DNA of 64,000 nucleotides. Origin: Psychromonas sp. L1A2. GTDB lineage: Bacteria > Pseudomonadota > Gammaproteobacteria > Enterobacterales > Psychromonadaceae. Below the pieces are notes generated by a model, which was not told the origin of the DNA, made no database searches, and saw only the letters and a program-made list of their open reading frames with translations. The stretch is taken from positions 620,001 to 684,000 of the forward strand of contig NZ_WUAG01000001.1 in assembly GCF_009828855.1 (NCBI RefSeq), written 5' to 3'. The first letter of the stretch is position 1. The number at the start of each line of letters is the position of its first letter. Positions 19,319 through 29,744 of this stretch are shown here, piece by piece. A program made the position numbers and the translations under genes.

Positions 19319-20386
19319 ATGTCAATTGATATCAAACCGCTAGCAGTTGCTGACCGCAATGCTTGCCCTGCAGAATTTAGTTTTGGTGAAGTATTTGCCG
19401 ACCATATGTTTACACAAACATATGAGCCGACTCAAAAGTGGACAAATGCTGAAGTTAAACCTTATCAAATGCTGCAATTAGACCCATCTGCTTCAGTTTT
19501 ACATTATGGGCAAGAAATTTTTGAAGGTTTAAAAGCGTACCGTACAGAAAGCGGCGAAATTAACTTATTCCGTCCTCGTGAAAACTTTAAACGTTTTAAC
19601 CGTTCTGCAGCTCGTATGGTAATGCCTGAAGTTGATGTTGAGTTTCACCTTAAAGCATTAATGGAATTACTAAAAATAGATAACCAATGGGTACCTGAAA
19701 AAAATGGTACTGCGTTGTATATTCGCCCGACTATGATCGCAACAGGCGCTAAATTAGGGTTAGGCGCAAGTGATAAGTATTTACACTTTATCATTACCGG
19801 TCCTGCTGGCGCTTACTTTAAAGATGGTTTTTCACCAGTCTCTGTTTATGTTGCTGATAAATACCGTCGTGCTGTGGTTGGCGGTGTAGGCGAAGCTAAA
19901 ACTGGTGGTAACTATGCTGCTAGTCTATATATGTCTGAAGATGTCGCTGCAAGAGGGTATTCTCAAGTACTTTGGTTAGATGCGATCAACGGTAAATATA
20001 TAGAAGAAGTTGGCGCGATGAATATCTGTTTTGTTTATGGTGATCATATTGTGACACCTAAACTAAGCGGTAGTATTTTACCTGGTATTACTCGTGACTC
20101 AATTTTACAACTTGCTCCAACATTAGGTTACACAGTATCGGAAGAGCAAATTGCTATTGAAGATATTTTAGCTGACATTAAAAGCGGCAAAATTACTGAA
20201 GCGTTTGGTTGTGGGACTGCAGCCGTTATTTCTCCTGTTGGCCAACTATGTTGGAAAGATGAAGATTACTTTATTAATGATAATAAAGCAGGGACTGTTT
20301 CTCGTAACTTATACGATGAATTAACGGGTATTCAGTACGGTTTACGTGAAGATAAATTTGGTTGGATTGAAAAAGTTAATTATTAA
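19319..20386 (+). CDS. ilvE: Branched-chain amino acid aminotransferase
   Basis: A 355-residue class IV PLP enzyme of the longer (type II, eukaryote-like) branched-chain aminotransferase group. It transfers the amino group between glutamate and the 2-oxo acids of leucine, isoleucine and valine. The PLP lysine is K194 in GEAKTGGNYAASL. Further signatures are LHYGQEIFEGLKAYR near the N-terminus and EVGAMNICFVYG and SGSILPGITRDSIL in the C-terminal half. It is monocistronic with its own hairpin terminator. No leader peptide with a run of Ile/Val/Leu codons is visible in the upstream 200 bases. Confidence 0.93.
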   Translation: MSIDIKPLAVADRNACPAEFSFGEVFADHMFTQTYEPTQKWTNAEVKPYQMLQLDPSASVLHYGQEIFEGLKAYRTESGEINLFRPRENFKRFNRSAARMVMPEVDVEFHLKALMELLKIDNQWVPEKNGTALYIRPTMIATGAKLGLGASDKYLHFIITGPAGAYFKDGFSPVSVYVADKYRRAVVGGVGEAKTGGNYAASLYMSEDVAARGYSQVLWLDAINGKYIEEVGAMNICFVYGDHIVTPKLSGSILPGITRDSILQLAPTLGYTVSEEQIAIEDILADIKSGKITEAFGCGTAAVISPVGQLCWKDEDYFINDNKAGTVSRNLYDELTGIQYGLREDKFGWIEKVNY

Positions 20387-20411
20387 TTTTTATTTAATCT
20401 CACGAATAAAA

Positions 20412-20438
20412 GAGGCGCTTCATTGAAGCGCTTTTTTA
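20412..20438 (+). terminator. Rho-independent terminator of ilvE
   Basis: Inverted repeat gcgctt/aagcgc with a five-base loop, followed directly by six T residues, 26 bases after the ilvE stop codon. Confidence 0.85.
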
Positions 20439-20475
20439 TTACTTTTAATTTAATAAATCTGCTATTAGTTTAACC

Positions 20476-21435
20476 TTATTTTTTAAAGGCATTTGCGACG
20501 CTACCACAAATCATTTCTCTTACCCATTTATGTCCTGGTTCATCTGTATTTCGTTGATGCCATAATAATGCATAGGCCATGTCATAAAACTCAAAAGGTA
20601 AAGGTATTTGCTTTAAGGAATAAAGCTTTTGAGCGTGGTTCACAAAACTTGACGGTAAAGTGAAAATTAAATTACTGTGTGCGCAGACACTCGCTGCCCC
20701 ATAAAAGTCAGGTAAGGTACATATAATGTTTCGTTGTTTACTTTGCTTTTCTAAAAAATAATCTAAAGCCCATAAATTATTACCCTCACAGCAAGCTTGT
20801 AGATGGTCAAATTGCAAATAATGGTTAAGATCCCATTGTCCCTTTTCTAGTAAAGCTAACGCTGGATGGTGTTCATTGACTAAGCAAGTTTGTTGATCGT
20901 GAAACAAGATGTTGTGTGAAATATCATTCGGTAAATTTTGTGTTTTTAAACGTTGGTCGTCATAAAAATCAATTCCAGTAATAGCAAAGTCTACTTTTCC
21001 TTGCTGTAAACCTTGTAATGAATTGTCGCCCCAATTTAAAAAATCTAAATGAAGGTTGCTAGCTTGTTGGAATAAAGGAGCGATAAATGATGGTAATAAT
21101 GTTGCATAGGCACTTTCTAACATACTGATGGAAAAATGTCTGTCACTGCTAGCAGGGTCAAAGCTTGGTGCTTGTGTTAACTGATATAAGCCCTGTAATA
21201 GATTCGGTAGTGTTTGTTGTAGTTGTAAAGCATGTGTAGTTGGTTTTAAACCATGTGCGGTACGTGTAAATAATGGGTCTTGTAAGCTTGTTCTTAAACG
21301 GGTGAGGCTTTTACTTAATGCTGATTGACTTAGGTTTAAACGAACTGCTGCGCGTGTAACGCTTTCTTCTTCTAATAAAACTTGTAAAACGACTAATAAA
21401 TTTAAGTCGATACGCATTAGTTTATCGATGTTCAT
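20476..21435 (-). CDS. LysR-type transcriptional regulator
   Basis: A 319-residue regulator. The N-terminal winged helix-turn-helix reads LNLLVVLQVLLEEESVTRAAVRLNLSQSALSKSLTRLR, followed by the usual linker and an effector-binding domain (about 95-300). It is transcribed divergently from a Bcr/CflA-type efflux gene across a 204-base spacer, so it probably regulates that gene and itself; this is inference from position. The spacer holds three 10-base repeats that overlap its own start region. The effector is unknown. Confidence 0.9.
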   Translation of the reverse strand: MNIDKLMRIDLNLLVVLQVLLEEESVTRAAVRLNLSQSALSKSLTRLRTSLQDPLFTRTAHGLKPTTHALQLQQTLPNLLQGLYQLTQAPSFDPASSDRHFSISMLESAYATLLPSFIAPLFQQASNLHLDFLNWGDNSLQGLQQGKVDFAITGIDFYDDQRLKTQNLPNDISHNILFHDQQTCLVNEHHPALALLEKGQWDLNHYLQFDHLQACCEGNNLWALDYFLEKQSKQRNIICTLPDFYGAASVCAHSNLIFTLPSSFVNHAQKLYSLKQIPLPFEFYDMAYALLWHQRNTDEPGHKWVREMICGSVANAFKK

Positions 21436-21464
21436 AGATATTCCTAGATATTGCTAGATATTCC
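21435..21464. repeat. Triple 10-base direct repeat at the regulator start
   Basis: Three head-to-tail units of 'tagatattcc' (middle unit tagatattgc) with a strict 10-base period, touching the LysR start codon and covering its ribosome-binding region. The period equals one helical turn, so it could be an operator, or it could be a slippage product. Confidence 0.6.
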
Positions 21465-21639
21465 CACGGGGAAACTAAGATCTGAATTAATGTCACTTCT
21501 GTTCATATCATAGCTGATTTAAACTCGCGTTGTTATTTACTGACTATCATTGAGTCTTATTCTATAAAACATGACTCAACTAACGTCACTTTATTATCGT
21601 AATTCAGCCAAACCTGTTCTTTCAAAAAAAGAGATTGTT

Positions 21640-22845
21640 ATGACCCGTAAGTTGTTACCTATTTTAATGATGATGGTGGTGTTAAGCCCATTGGCCATCG
21701 ATATTTATTTGCCATCAATGCCCGAAATGGCGTTAGAGTTTTCTGTTTCTGACACGCAAGTTCAATCAACATTAGTGTTATTTATTTTAGCCATGGGGAT
21801 TGGTCAGATTCTTATCGGCCCATTAGCTGATCGCTTTGGGCGTCGACCTATCGCCTTATTAGGGATTTGTTTATATATTGCGAGTAGTTTATTTGCAGCA
21901 TCGGTGGTGGAGTTTGAATATTTACAATTAGCGCGTGTGCTACAGGGAATTGCTGCATGTGCAACGTCAATTGTTGTTTTTAGTGCAGTACGAGATCGTT
22001 TTAACGCACAGCAAAGTGCTCACTATTATAGCTATTTGAACGGCGTTATTTGTGTTATTCCTGCGTTAGCACCGACACTAGGTGGTTTTCTTGCTTTGCA
22101 TTTTGGCTGGCGCTCTACGTTTATTTTCATGACCTTATTTGCTATTTTAGTTTTGTTTATTGTTGCTTTTAGGTTGCCTGAAACCCGTCCAGATCATAAA
22201 AATAATCATGCCGCGTTATATCGCTGGGCTCGTTATCAACCTATTTTAGCTAACAGCCAATTCGTGTTTTATGCATTGACTTGCATGATTGGAATGGCCA
22301 GCATTTTAACCTATGTTTCTTATGCACCAAGTTGGATAATTAAACATTTACAGCTTAGTGAATTAACCTTTAGTTATTTGTTTGGTTTTAATGCTCTGAT
22401 TAATATCGCAGCATGTTTTATTGCACCTAAAGTAATTAAACAATTAGGTAATCATCAAACAGTGGTAGTTGCATTATGGCTGTTTATATTGTCAGCGGCG
22501 ACGCAAGTGGTTATGCAACAAATACCCGTTGAAAGTGCATTATTAGCAGGGATATATTTTATGTTACCTATGCTGTTACTGTGCGTTGGTTTCGCTTTGT
22601 TATTGGGCCCAGCGACATCAATGGCGTTAAGTTCCTTTGGTGAAAGAGCTGGAACGGCTAGTGCATTACTAGGTTGCATTCAAATGAGTGGAGCAGCTTT
22701 ATTGACAGGCTTATTACAACAAACTCACTTTTCTGCTCCTTACGCGAGTGTGGTTATGATAGGTACAGGTGGTGTTATTTTGTTATTAACTATGTCATTA
22801 CCCGCATACAAACACTGGCATCAAGAGCAAGTAAGTTGTCATTAA
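21640..22845 (+). CDS. Bcr/CflA-family multidrug efflux transporter (MFS)
   Basis: About 401 residues with twelve membrane segments. The Bcr/CflA opening LSPLAIDIYLPSMPEMA is present, followed by the MFS loop GPLADRFGRRPIALLG between segments 2 and 3. The longest frame starts at 21571. I prefer the ATG at 21640, which has AGAG 6 bases upstream and removes 23 residues that do not fit the family. It is a proton-driven exporter, probably of small drugs or metabolites. The divergent LysR regulator is the likely controller. Confidence 0.88.
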   Translation: MTRKLLPILMMMVVLSPLAIDIYLPSMPEMALEFSVSDTQVQSTLVLFILAMGIGQILIGPLADRFGRRPIALLGICLYIASSLFAASVVEFEYLQLARVLQGIAACATSIVVFSAVRDRFNAQQSAHYYSYLNGVICVIPALAPTLGGFLALHFGWRSTFIFMTLFAILVLFIVAFRLPETRPDHKNNHAALYRWARYQPILANSQFVFYALTCMIGMASILTYVSYAPSWIIKHLQLSELTFSYLFGFNALINIAACFIAPKVIKQLGNHQTVVVALWLFILSAATQVVMQQIPVESALLAGIYFMLPMLLLCVGFALLLGPATSMALSSFGERAGTASALLGCIQMSGAALLTGLLQQTHFSAPYASVVMIGTGGVILLLTMSLPAYKHWHQEQVSCH

Positions 22846-22932
22846 AACTTGTTTTTAGTGATTTAAAATACATTCGCATTATTACTTTTAGCCTGAGATA
22901 ATAGTTTTATTATTCTTTTATAAATTGGACTC

Positions 22933-23724
22933 ATGATGAAAAATTCAATCTTAAAGTTATCATTATTAAGCAGCTCTATTTTGTTGACCGCATGTGTAAC
23001 ATCATCACCAACAGGGCGTAATCAAGTTTTGTTATTTGATGGTTCTGAAATGGCTGAGTTAGGTGCGAACTCATTTGCGGAGTTAAAAAAGCAAGAGACG
23101 ATTAATCAAGATCCAACAGTAAATACTTATGTGCAATGTGTGAGTAAACAGATCACTGATACGTTGGGCAAACAGCCTGATTTTGATGAATGGGAAGTGG
23201 TTGTTTTTGAAAGCGATCAAGTGAATGCTTTTGCATTACCTGGTGGTAAAATTGGTGTTTATACTGGTTTATTAGCAGTCGCTAAAAACCAAGATCAACT
23301 TGCAACTGTGATTGGACATGAAATTGCTCACGTACAAGCAAATCATTCTAATGAGCGTTTATCTTCTAGTGAAATAACAGGCTATGGTACCTCTGCTGTT
23401 CAAACGGTTATTGGCACTACTCAATATTCTGAAGTGGGAATGGCTGCATTAGGTTTAGGCGTACAATATGGTATTACGATGCCTTATGGGCGAGCTCAAG
23501 AGTCTGAAGCAGATATCGTTGGTTTACAGCTAATGAATGACGCAGGCTTTGATCCACAACAGAGTGTTGAGTTATGGAAAAACATGGCAGTCGCTTCTGG
23601 CGGCAGTGAGCCAATGGAGTTTTTGTCTACTCATCCATCAAATACAACGCGTATTAGTAACCTACAAGACGAGTTAAAGAACTTAACAAAAAGCACTAGA
23701 ACTACACCTAGTTGCACATTGTAA
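22933..23724 (+). CDS. M48-family metalloprotease, lipoprotein
   Basis: A 263-residue protein with a lipoprotein signal (LLTAC, lipid cysteine at 21) and the zinc-protease motif HEIAH at 129-133. The third zinc ligand is the glutamate of the downstream ESEADIVGLQLM. Size and layout match LoiP (YggG)-type periplasmic proteases attached to the outer membrane, which act on misassembled envelope proteins. The residue after the lipid cysteine is valine, not aspartate, so outer-membrane sorting is expected. It is a single gene ended by a strong bidirectional terminator. Confidence 0.9.
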   Translation: MMKNSILKLSLLSSSILLTACVTSSPTGRNQVLLFDGSEMAELGANSFAELKKQETINQDPTVNTYVQCVSKQITDTLGKQPDFDEWEVVVFESDQVNAFALPGGKIGVYTGLLAVAKNQDQLATVIGHEIAHVQANHSNERLSSSEITGYGTSAVQTVIGTTQYSEVGMAALGLGVQYGITMPYGRAQESEADIVGLQLMNDAGFDPQQSVELWKNMAVASGGSEPMEFLSTHPSNTTRISNLQDELKNLTKSTRTTPSCTL

Positions 23725-23764
23725 TTATCTCTTTAGAAATGACATTTTGTTAGTACTTCTTTAA

Positions 23765-23806
23765 AAATCCCCCTTAGGTTAACGTTAACCTAAGGGGGAT
23801 TTTTCC
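23765..23806. terminator. Bidirectional terminator, 38-base perfect palindrome
   Basis: A perfect inverted repeat from 23765 to 23802 (arms begin aaatcccccttaggttaac) with A and T runs at its two ends. It lies between two convergent genes, so it can end transcription from both sides. Confidence 0.9.
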
Positions 23807-23852
23807 TTTGCTGTTTCCTTCCTGCTTTATTTAGTTCCGCATTTGTCGCTGT

Positions 23853-24818
23853 TTAGCTGAGTGCAACACTTCGATATAAATAACGTTCACAAAATACTGG
23901 CGATAGCTTTCTAATCGTCGCTGCTAATGCTGCAATAATAATGAATGAAAACAATAACCTACCCCAGAAAATTGTATTAAAATCTGCGCCAATTAATAAA
24001 ATCAATAACGTATCCTCAATCAAACTGTGTAATAAATTTAATAACATAATGGAAGTGAAAACATCTCGAGCTGCTACATGTCCTTTTTGTGCCTCATGTA
24101 TCAATAACCCACCACCAAATGAAAGCCCTAATGTGGCACCAATAATTGTAATGTTCGTTGCTTCTTGGCTAATGCCTAATAACCTTAAAAAAGGCTTTAA
24201 GATGATCGCCATTAACTTTTCAATACCGAGTATTTTTAAAACCTTTAAGGTGAATAGCAACGTCGAAATAACAAGGAACACCATCGCTAAATTTTGTAGT
24301 TGGCTAGTTGCCCAACCAAGATAACCATTCTCGATACTGACCTCTGGAGACCAAAGCATTTTGGCTGGTTGATTAAGGCTACCTGTTAACTGATAGGTCT
24401 GATGTAATATCCACGCGAGCAATAAGCTACCACCAATACGAAAGACCAAGGTTACCCATAAGCTAACACCTGCCTTTTTTGCGATAGTCGCTTCAATTGG
24501 TAAAGAGTGCGCAAGTAACATCATGCTGCCAAGAATAGATGCTTGGGCAACGGTCAGAGTATTGTCGATGCTTATTAATACAATTAAACCACCATAAATA
24601 TTAGTGAGTAGCGTGGTTGCCCATACTAAGCTCATACTGTCTGGTAAACCGACTGTTTGCATTAAGGGGCCAAGTAATTGGCTTAACAAAACAATACCGC
24701 CTAATTCTTCAATAATCTTTATGGCAATTAAGATTGGGATCATCACTTTAAACAGAGTAAATGTGACATTAAAAATGTCTCTGCCTAATTCAATGAAAAA
24801 ATGTTTAATGGATTGCAT
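23853..24818 (-). CDS. Nucleoside-recognition (Gate) domain membrane protein
   Basis: A 321-residue protein with about eight to nine membrane segments. Two Gate-type repeats are visible: one around VMIPILIAIKIIEELGG...LLGPLMQTVGLP, and a second around LKILGIEKLMAIILKPFLRLLGIS with GATLGLSFGGGLLIHEAQKG. This is the pattern of the SpmA/SpmB/YjiH-like nucleoside-recognition family. The substrate is unknown. It is divergent from an Lrp/AsnC-type regulator gene 218 bases away, which may control it. Confidence 0.8.
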   Translation of the reverse strand: MQSIKHFFIELGRDIFNVTFTLFKVMIPILIAIKIIEELGGIVLLSQLLGPLMQTVGLPDSMSLVWATTLLTNIYGGLIVLISIDNTLTVAQASILGSMMLLAHSLPIEATIAKKAGVSLWVTLVFRIGGSLLLAWILHQTYQLTGSLNQPAKMLWSPEVSIENGYLGWATSQLQNLAMVFLVISTLLFTLKVLKILGIEKLMAIILKPFLRLLGISQEATNITIIGATLGLSFGGGLLIHEAQKGHVAARDVFTSIMLLNLLHSLIEDTLLILLIGADFNTIFWGRLLFSFIIIAALAATIRKLSPVFCERYLYRSVALS

Positions 24819-25036
24819 AAGACTAACCTTTATTTTTTAAAATTTTAATAGGTTATATGATACATAATAAGACTGAATGAAAATTTCAAATATGACTGAT
24901 CTTGTTTTTAATATTTCCTTTTGGCTTGAGAAAAGGAAATATGGTCTGTAATAATGTAGTTTTAAAGAAATAATGTGTTTTGGAAAGTAATGAGAGTGAG
25001 TGAGCTTTTAAGTAAATCATGGCGTGAGGTAATCTA

Positions 25037-25495
25037 ATGGATATAGATAGAATTGATCGTGCGATATTAATGTCGCTACAAAAAAATAACCGTTTACCTA
25101 ATATTGAGCTTGCAGCAAAAGTGGGGTTGTCCGCACCAGCTTGTTTAAAGCGAGTTAAACGTTTGCGGGAAGGTGGAGTGATTATCAGTGATGTTTCAAT
25201 CATTGATGCACAGTTAGCGGGTAATAAAATGACCTTGATTGTCTCTATAGAGATGGAACGAGATAGAGCAGATATTTATCAGAAATTTAAACACTCAATT
25301 ATTCAAGCTAACGAAGTCATGCAATGCTATCAAATATCAGGCGCATACGATTTTGTGCTGATTGTTTGTGTTCAAGATATTCAGGCCTATGAAGCATTTG
25401 TAGATCGCGTATTACATACGGATTTGAATATTAGAAAGTTTCATACATCAGTGTCATTGCGCACAGTAAAGCACAGTACTGCTATCGAACTGTAG
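25037..25495 (+). CDS. Lrp/AsnC-family transcriptional regulator
   Basis: A 152-residue regulator. The N-terminal helix-turn-helix is IDRAILMSLQKNNRLPNIELAAKVGLS followed by APACLKRVKRLREGGVI. The C-terminal RAM/effector domain shows YQISGAYDFVLIVCVQDIQAYEAF. It is shorter in its linker than Lrp itself and is one of several paralogues expected in such a genome, so I do not call it lrp. It is divergent from the Gate-domain transporter gene. A shared hairpin terminator separates it from pntB. Confidence 0.9.
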   Translation: MDIDRIDRAILMSLQKNNRLPNIELAAKVGLSAPACLKRVKRLREGGVIISDVSIIDAQLAGNKMTLIVSIEMERDRADIYQKFKHSIIQANEVMQCYQISGAYDFVLIVCVQDIQAYEAFVDRVLHTDLNIRKFHTSVSLRTVKHSTAIEL

Positions 25496-25602
25496 TAAGT
25501 TAATAATTAGTCTTGGTAAGTTAGTGTTAATAATTGATAGGGCTGTATTAATAAATAAAAGCGCTGTACAAATAAAAATAAGAACAAAACAGACATGCAA
25601 AT

Positions 25603-25634
25603 AAAAAAGCCGAATCAAATTGATTCGGCTTTTT
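25603..25634. terminator. Bidirectional hairpin terminator
   Basis: Inverted repeat aaaagccgaatca/tgattcggctttt with A and T runs on its two flanks, between the convergent regulator and pntB genes. Confidence 0.88.
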
Positions 25635-25696
25635 AGGTCAATGTTATTACTTATTTAACTATTTATAAGCTTACTAATTATTTATAAGTTTATAAA

Positions 25697-27067
25697 TTAT
25701 AGGCTAGCTAAAATCGCATCGACAGATGCTTTTGCATCACCTAATAACATTTCAGAGTTCTCTTTAAAGAACAGTGGGTTTTGTACGCCAGCATAACCAG
25801 CACCCATTGAACGTTTAAACACAACTACTTTTTCTGCTTCCCAAACACTTAGTACTGGCATACCTGAAATCGGTGTACCTGGCTCGTTTGCTGCTGGGTT
25901 AACTGTATCGTTTGCACCAATAACCAATACCACATCAGTGTTAGGGAAATCTTCGTTGATTTCATCCATTTCTAATACGATATCGTAAGGTACTTTAGAC
26001 TCAGCTAATAGTACGTTCATGTGACCTGGTAGACGCCCTGCAACAGGGTGAATACCGAAGCGTACATTTTTACCTTTAGCACGTAAGCGCTTAGTAATTT
26101 CTGCTACTGGGTATTGAGCTTGTGCAACAGCCATACCGTAACCAGGTACGATAATGATGTTTTTCGCTGCATTTAGTGATGCTGCTACTTCTTGCGCTGT
26201 TGTTTCATGATGCTCGCCGTACTCTTGGTCGCCTTGGGCAAATGTTTCTGTACCGAAACCACCTAAGATTACGCTTACAAATGAACGATTCATTGCTTTA
26301 CACATAATGTAAGACAGAATTGCACCACTTGAACCTACTAATGCACCAGTGATGATTAGTAAGTCATTTGCTAGCATGAAACCAGTTGCCGCCGCAGCCC
26401 AACCTGAGTAAGAGTTAAGCATTGAAACAACTACTGGCATATCTGCACCACCAATAGAAGCCACTAAATGCCAACCGAATGCTAATGCAATTACTGTCAT
26501 AATGATTAATGCAGTAAGACCTAAATCTCCACTGACAAAGGCAACCAATAATAATGCTGCTGAAGTAACTGCTGCAATATTGATCCAGTTTTTACCTGGT
26601 AGTGATAACGCAGCACTGTTTATTTTTCCACTCAGTTTACAATAAGCAACGATTGAACCAGTGAATGTCACTGCACCAATGAATATGCCTAAAAATACTT
26701 CAACGTCATGAATTGTTTGAGCCGCTGGTGCTAAAACAGCATGATCTAAGTATGAGTTGAAACCGATAAAGGTTGCCGCTAAGCCTACAAAGCTATGCAA
26801 GATTGCAATAAGTTCAGGCATTGAAGTCATTTCAACTTTTAATGCTAAACGAACACCAATACCAGCACCGACTGCCATTGCAATAGTAATGTAACCTAAA
26901 CCAGATACTTGCGAGCTTGCAATCGTTGCAATGACTGCGATTATCATACCGATAATACCGAAGTAGTTACCGCGCTTTGCACTTTCTTGACTGCTTAAAC
27001 CATTAAGGCTGGCAATAAATAGGATGGCTGCAATGATATAAGCAGCTGTAATTAATCCTTGAGACAT
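25697..27067 (-). CDS. pntB: NAD(P) transhydrogenase subunit beta
   Basis: A 456-residue membrane subunit (E. coli 462). The first about 270 residues contain eight to nine membrane segments that form the proton channel with PntA. The C-terminal NADP(H)-binding domain III carries the fingerprint [17 protein letters not shown] and the conserved [12 protein letters not shown] and [16 protein letters not shown]. Together with PntA it drives NADPH formation from NADH and NADP+ at the expense of the proton gradient. It is cotranscribed with pntA with a 2-base gap. Confidence 0.97.
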   Translation of the reverse strand: MSQGLITAAYIIAAILFIASLNGLSSQESAKRGNYFGIIGMIIAVIATIASSQVSGLGYITIAMAVGAGIGVRLALKVEMTSMPELIAILHSFVGLAATFIGFNSYLDHAVLAPAAQTIHDVEVFLGIFIGAVTFTGSIVAYCKLSGKINSAALSLPGKNWINIAAVTSAALLLVAFVSGDLGLTALIIMTVIALAFGWHLVASIGGADMPVVVSMLNSYSGWAAAATGFMLANDLLIITGALVGSSGAILSYIMCKAMNRSFVSVILGGFGTETFAQGDQEYGEHHETTAQEVAASLNAAKNIIIVPGYGMAVAQAQYPVAEITKRLRAKGKNVRFGIHPVAGRLPGHMNVLLAESKVPYDIVLEMDEINEDFPNTDVVLVIGANDTVNPAANEPGTPISGMPVLSVWEAEKVVVFKRSMGAGYAGVQNPLFFKENSEMLLGDAKASVDAILASL

Positions 27068-27069
27068 AT

Positions 27070-28611
27070 TTATTTATCCTTTTGGAACATTTTCAACATA
27101 CGGTGTGTCACGGTAAAACCGCCCACGATGTTGATGGTTGCAATTAATATCGCAATCGTAGATAGAGCAGTAACAGCGTTATTATCACTACCGACTTGTA
27201 GCAATGCACCAATAATGATGATGCCACTGATTGCATTTGTCACACTCATTAATGGAGTATGTAGAGAATGTGCAACATTCCAAACTACGCCATAACCAAC
27301 AATACATGCCAGCATAAATACAGTAAAATGTGCTAAGAAGTCTGAAGGTGCTACGCTTGCTAACCAACCGAATAAACCAGCAGCAACAATCGCTACAGCA
27401 GGTTTGATCCATTTGTTTGGTTCTTTTTCTTCAACAACCACTTCAACTTTTTCTTCAACTTTTGCTTGTGGTGCTGCACTTACGTTGATAGCTGGTGGCG
27501 GCCAAGAAATTTCACCTTCTTTAACAACCGTTGCGCCACGAATCACTTCGTCTTCAAAGTCGATATTAATTTGACCATCTTTGTTTTTACAAAGTAGTTT
27601 CATTAAGTTAACTAAGTTAGTTGCGTATAATTGGCTTGATTGTGTTGGTAAACGACTTGGTAAGTCAGTGTAACCAATTATTTTTACGCCATTTTCAGTA
27701 GTAAATACTTCATCTTTTACTGTCAATGCTGCATTACCGCCAGCGGCTGCTGCTAAATCGACAATGACACTGCCAGATTTCATTGACTTGATCATCGCTT
27801 CAGTGATGATCTTAGGTGCTGGTTTACCTGGGATAAGCGCAGTAGTAATGATGATATCAACATCTTTAGCTTGTTCAGCCATCATTTCTGCTTGTGCTTG
27901 TTGGTAACCTTCACTCATGGTTTTTGCGTAACCAGTGGTGCTTACTTCGGTTTCTTCAACGTAGTTCACTTCAAGGAACTCAGCACCCATACTTTCGATT
28001 TGCTCTTTTACTTCAGGGCGAGTATCAAATGCACGAACGATTGCACCTAAGCTACCAGCAGCACCCAAAGCGGCAAGACCAGCAACACCAGCCCCAACAA
28101 TCAGTACTTTTGCTGGTGGCACTTTACCAGCAGCCGTAATTTGACCTGTAAAGAAACGACCAAATTGGTTTGCTGCTTCAATAACTGCACGGTAACCGGC
28201 AATATTTGCCATTGAACTAAGTGCATCTAAAGCTTGTGCTCGAGAAGTACGAGGAACGCTGTCCATCGCAATCACGCTAATATTTTTAGCTTCTAGTTGT
28301 TTTAATAATTCAGGGTTTTGAGCTGGCCAAATAAAGCTAACAAGTGTTGCGCCTTCTTTGATTAGTTCAATTTCAGCTTGGGTAGGTGCATTTACTTTAA
28401 AAATAATGTCTGATTGTAAAACCGTCGTTGCATCAGCGCTAATTTCAGCACCTGCTTCTTGGTAAGTTAAATCAGAAAAGCTAGCCGCTGATCCCGCATT
28501 TTGTTCTACAAGAAAAGTGAAACCTTGTTTAATCAATAGAGCAACAGTATTTGGTGTTGCGGCTACGCGGTTTTCATTTTCTTGGATCTCTTTAGGTATA
28601 CCTATCTGCAT
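27070..28611 (-). CDS. pntA: NAD(P) transhydrogenase subunit alpha
   Basis: A 513-residue subunit (E. coli 510). The N-terminal NAD(H)-binding domain I has [17 protein letters not shown] and the nucleotide fingerprint [21 protein letters not shown] with [12 protein letters not shown]. The mobile loop region is [15 protein letters not shown] lysine/glutamate-rich linker (about 385-400) leads to four C-terminal membrane segments. It is the first gene of pntAB. The 392-base upstream spacer carries no obvious operator that I can name. Confidence 0.97.
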   Translation of the reverse strand: MQIGIPKEIQENENRVAATPNTVALLIKQGFTFLVEQNAGSAASFSDLTYQEAGAEISADATTVLQSDIIFKVNAPTQAEIELIKEGATLVSFIWPAQNPELLKQLEAKNISVIAMDSVPRTSRAQALDALSSMANIAGYRAVIEAANQFGRFFTGQITAAGKVPPAKVLIVGAGVAGLAALGAAGSLGAIVRAFDTRPEVKEQIESMGAEFLEVNYVEETEVSTTGYAKTMSEGYQQAQAEMMAEQAKDVDIIITTALIPGKPAPKIITEAMIKSMKSGSVIVDLAAAAGGNAALTVKDEVFTTENGVKIIGYTDLPSRLPTQSSQLYATNLVNLMKLLCKNKDGQINIDFEDEVIRGATVVKEGEISWPPPAINVSAAPQAKVEEKVEVVVEEKEPNKWIKPAVAIVAAGLFGWLASVAPSDFLAHFTVFMLACIVGYGVVWNVAHSLHTPLMSVTNAISGIIIIGALLQVGSDNNAVTALSTIAILIATINIVGGFTVTHRMLKMFQKDK

Positions 28612-29003
28612 AGTAATTCCATGATCGCTTATTGTTATAGATGGTTATAAAAAGTGTATCTTACGTGTCATTAAAAAAGGTCAACTAGATTGAGAACATC
28701 TTTTGCCTTTATTGATGCTTAACACTTACATACAAAGGACAATTTATATGATTGTTTTTGTAAAGTTTTCTGGGTTGTTATTTATGACAAAAAATTTCAC
28801 CATGCTAAAGCTTAGTGAAAAAACAACGCTTACGCCACCATTTTAAGGTACTTTAAAGGCTTTTTATGCAACATTAAGGTTACTTAATATAACCATTAAT
28901 AATAAGAAGCTTTGCTTGTTAATGTAATGTTAATAGAAAGGGCTTATGTGCTTAATTTGCTACAATTATGTTAAATTTTACTAAGTTAGCTATTTAGGAT
29001 TTT
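28612..29003. other. Gene-free spacer between pntA and rluA
   Basis: A 392-base AT-rich spacer. It must hold the pntAB promoter, reading leftward, and the end of the rapA-rluA transcript. No reading frame with a ribosome-binding site, no repeat copy and no clear hairpin with a T-tract is visible. Confidence 0.5.
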
Positions 29004-29666
29004 TTATATAAAAGGAGGAGGACATTCAAAGCTAACACGTAATTCAGTTGTTGGGTGAGTTAATGTAATACTCGCAGCATGTAAAGCTAAGCGTTGAGGT
29101 GATATTTGTTTACCAAACTCGGTTGCGTAAAATTCATCACCTACAATCGGATGACCTAATTGTTGCATATGTACTCGTAACTGGTGCGTTCGACCTGTAA
29201 GGGGGGTGAGTTTAACTAACGTTGTATTGCTTTCTCTTTTGACTACTTGCCATTCTGTTTGTGAGCTTTTACCTTGTTCAAAATCGACCATTTGTCTAGG
29301 TCTATTTTCCCAATCACAACGTAATGGTAAATCAATTAATCCTGCGTCTTCCTTTATTATTCTTTCTACGCGTGCAAAATAGGTCTTATCAATCACTTTC
29401 TGTTGAAATTGTCGACCCATATGGCTTTGTGCAGATTTTCGTAATGCTAAAACGATAATCCCAGAGGTGGCCATGTCTAATCGATGTACAACACAAGCAT
29501 TGGGCCAAACGCGAAGAACACGTAAAGCCAAACTATCTTTATGCCAAGTATCTCGACCAGGTACACTTAATAAACCCGAAGGTTTATTTAATACAACGAT
29601 ATCTTCATCTTGATGGATAATATCTAAGTACGGGTGCATTGGTGGGTTATAAACAAAATTTGGCAT
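29004..29666 (-). CDS. rluA: Dual-specificity 23S rRNA/tRNA pseudouridine synthase RluA
   Basis: A 220-residue protein, the same size as E. coli RluA (219), with no S4 domain. The catalytic aspartate lies in VVHRLDMATSGIIVLA, and the other family motifs are VLNKPSGLLSVPGR and LTGRTHQLRVHMQQLGHPIVGD. RluA modifies U746 of 23S rRNA and U32 of several tRNAs. It lies directly downstream of rapA, the same pairing as in E. coli, with a 78-base gap. The likely transcript runs rapA to rluA. Confidence 0.95.
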   Translation of the reverse strand: MPNFVYNPPMHPYLDIIHQDEDIVVLNKPSGLLSVPGRDTWHKDSLALRVLRVWPNACVVHRLDMATSGIIVLALRKSAQSHMGRQFQQKVIDKTYFARVERIIKEDAGLIDLPLRCDWENRPRQMVDFEQGKSSQTEWQVVKRESNTTLVKLTPLTGRTHQLRVHMQQLGHPIVGDEFYATEFGKQISPQRLALHAASITLTHPTTELRVSFECPPPFI

Positions 29667-29744
29667 AGTTAATTATCTGTATTAAATCTAAAAGAGAGAA
29701 GGCGACGAAGAAAGCTTTCATCGCCTATGCTTTATGATGATGTG

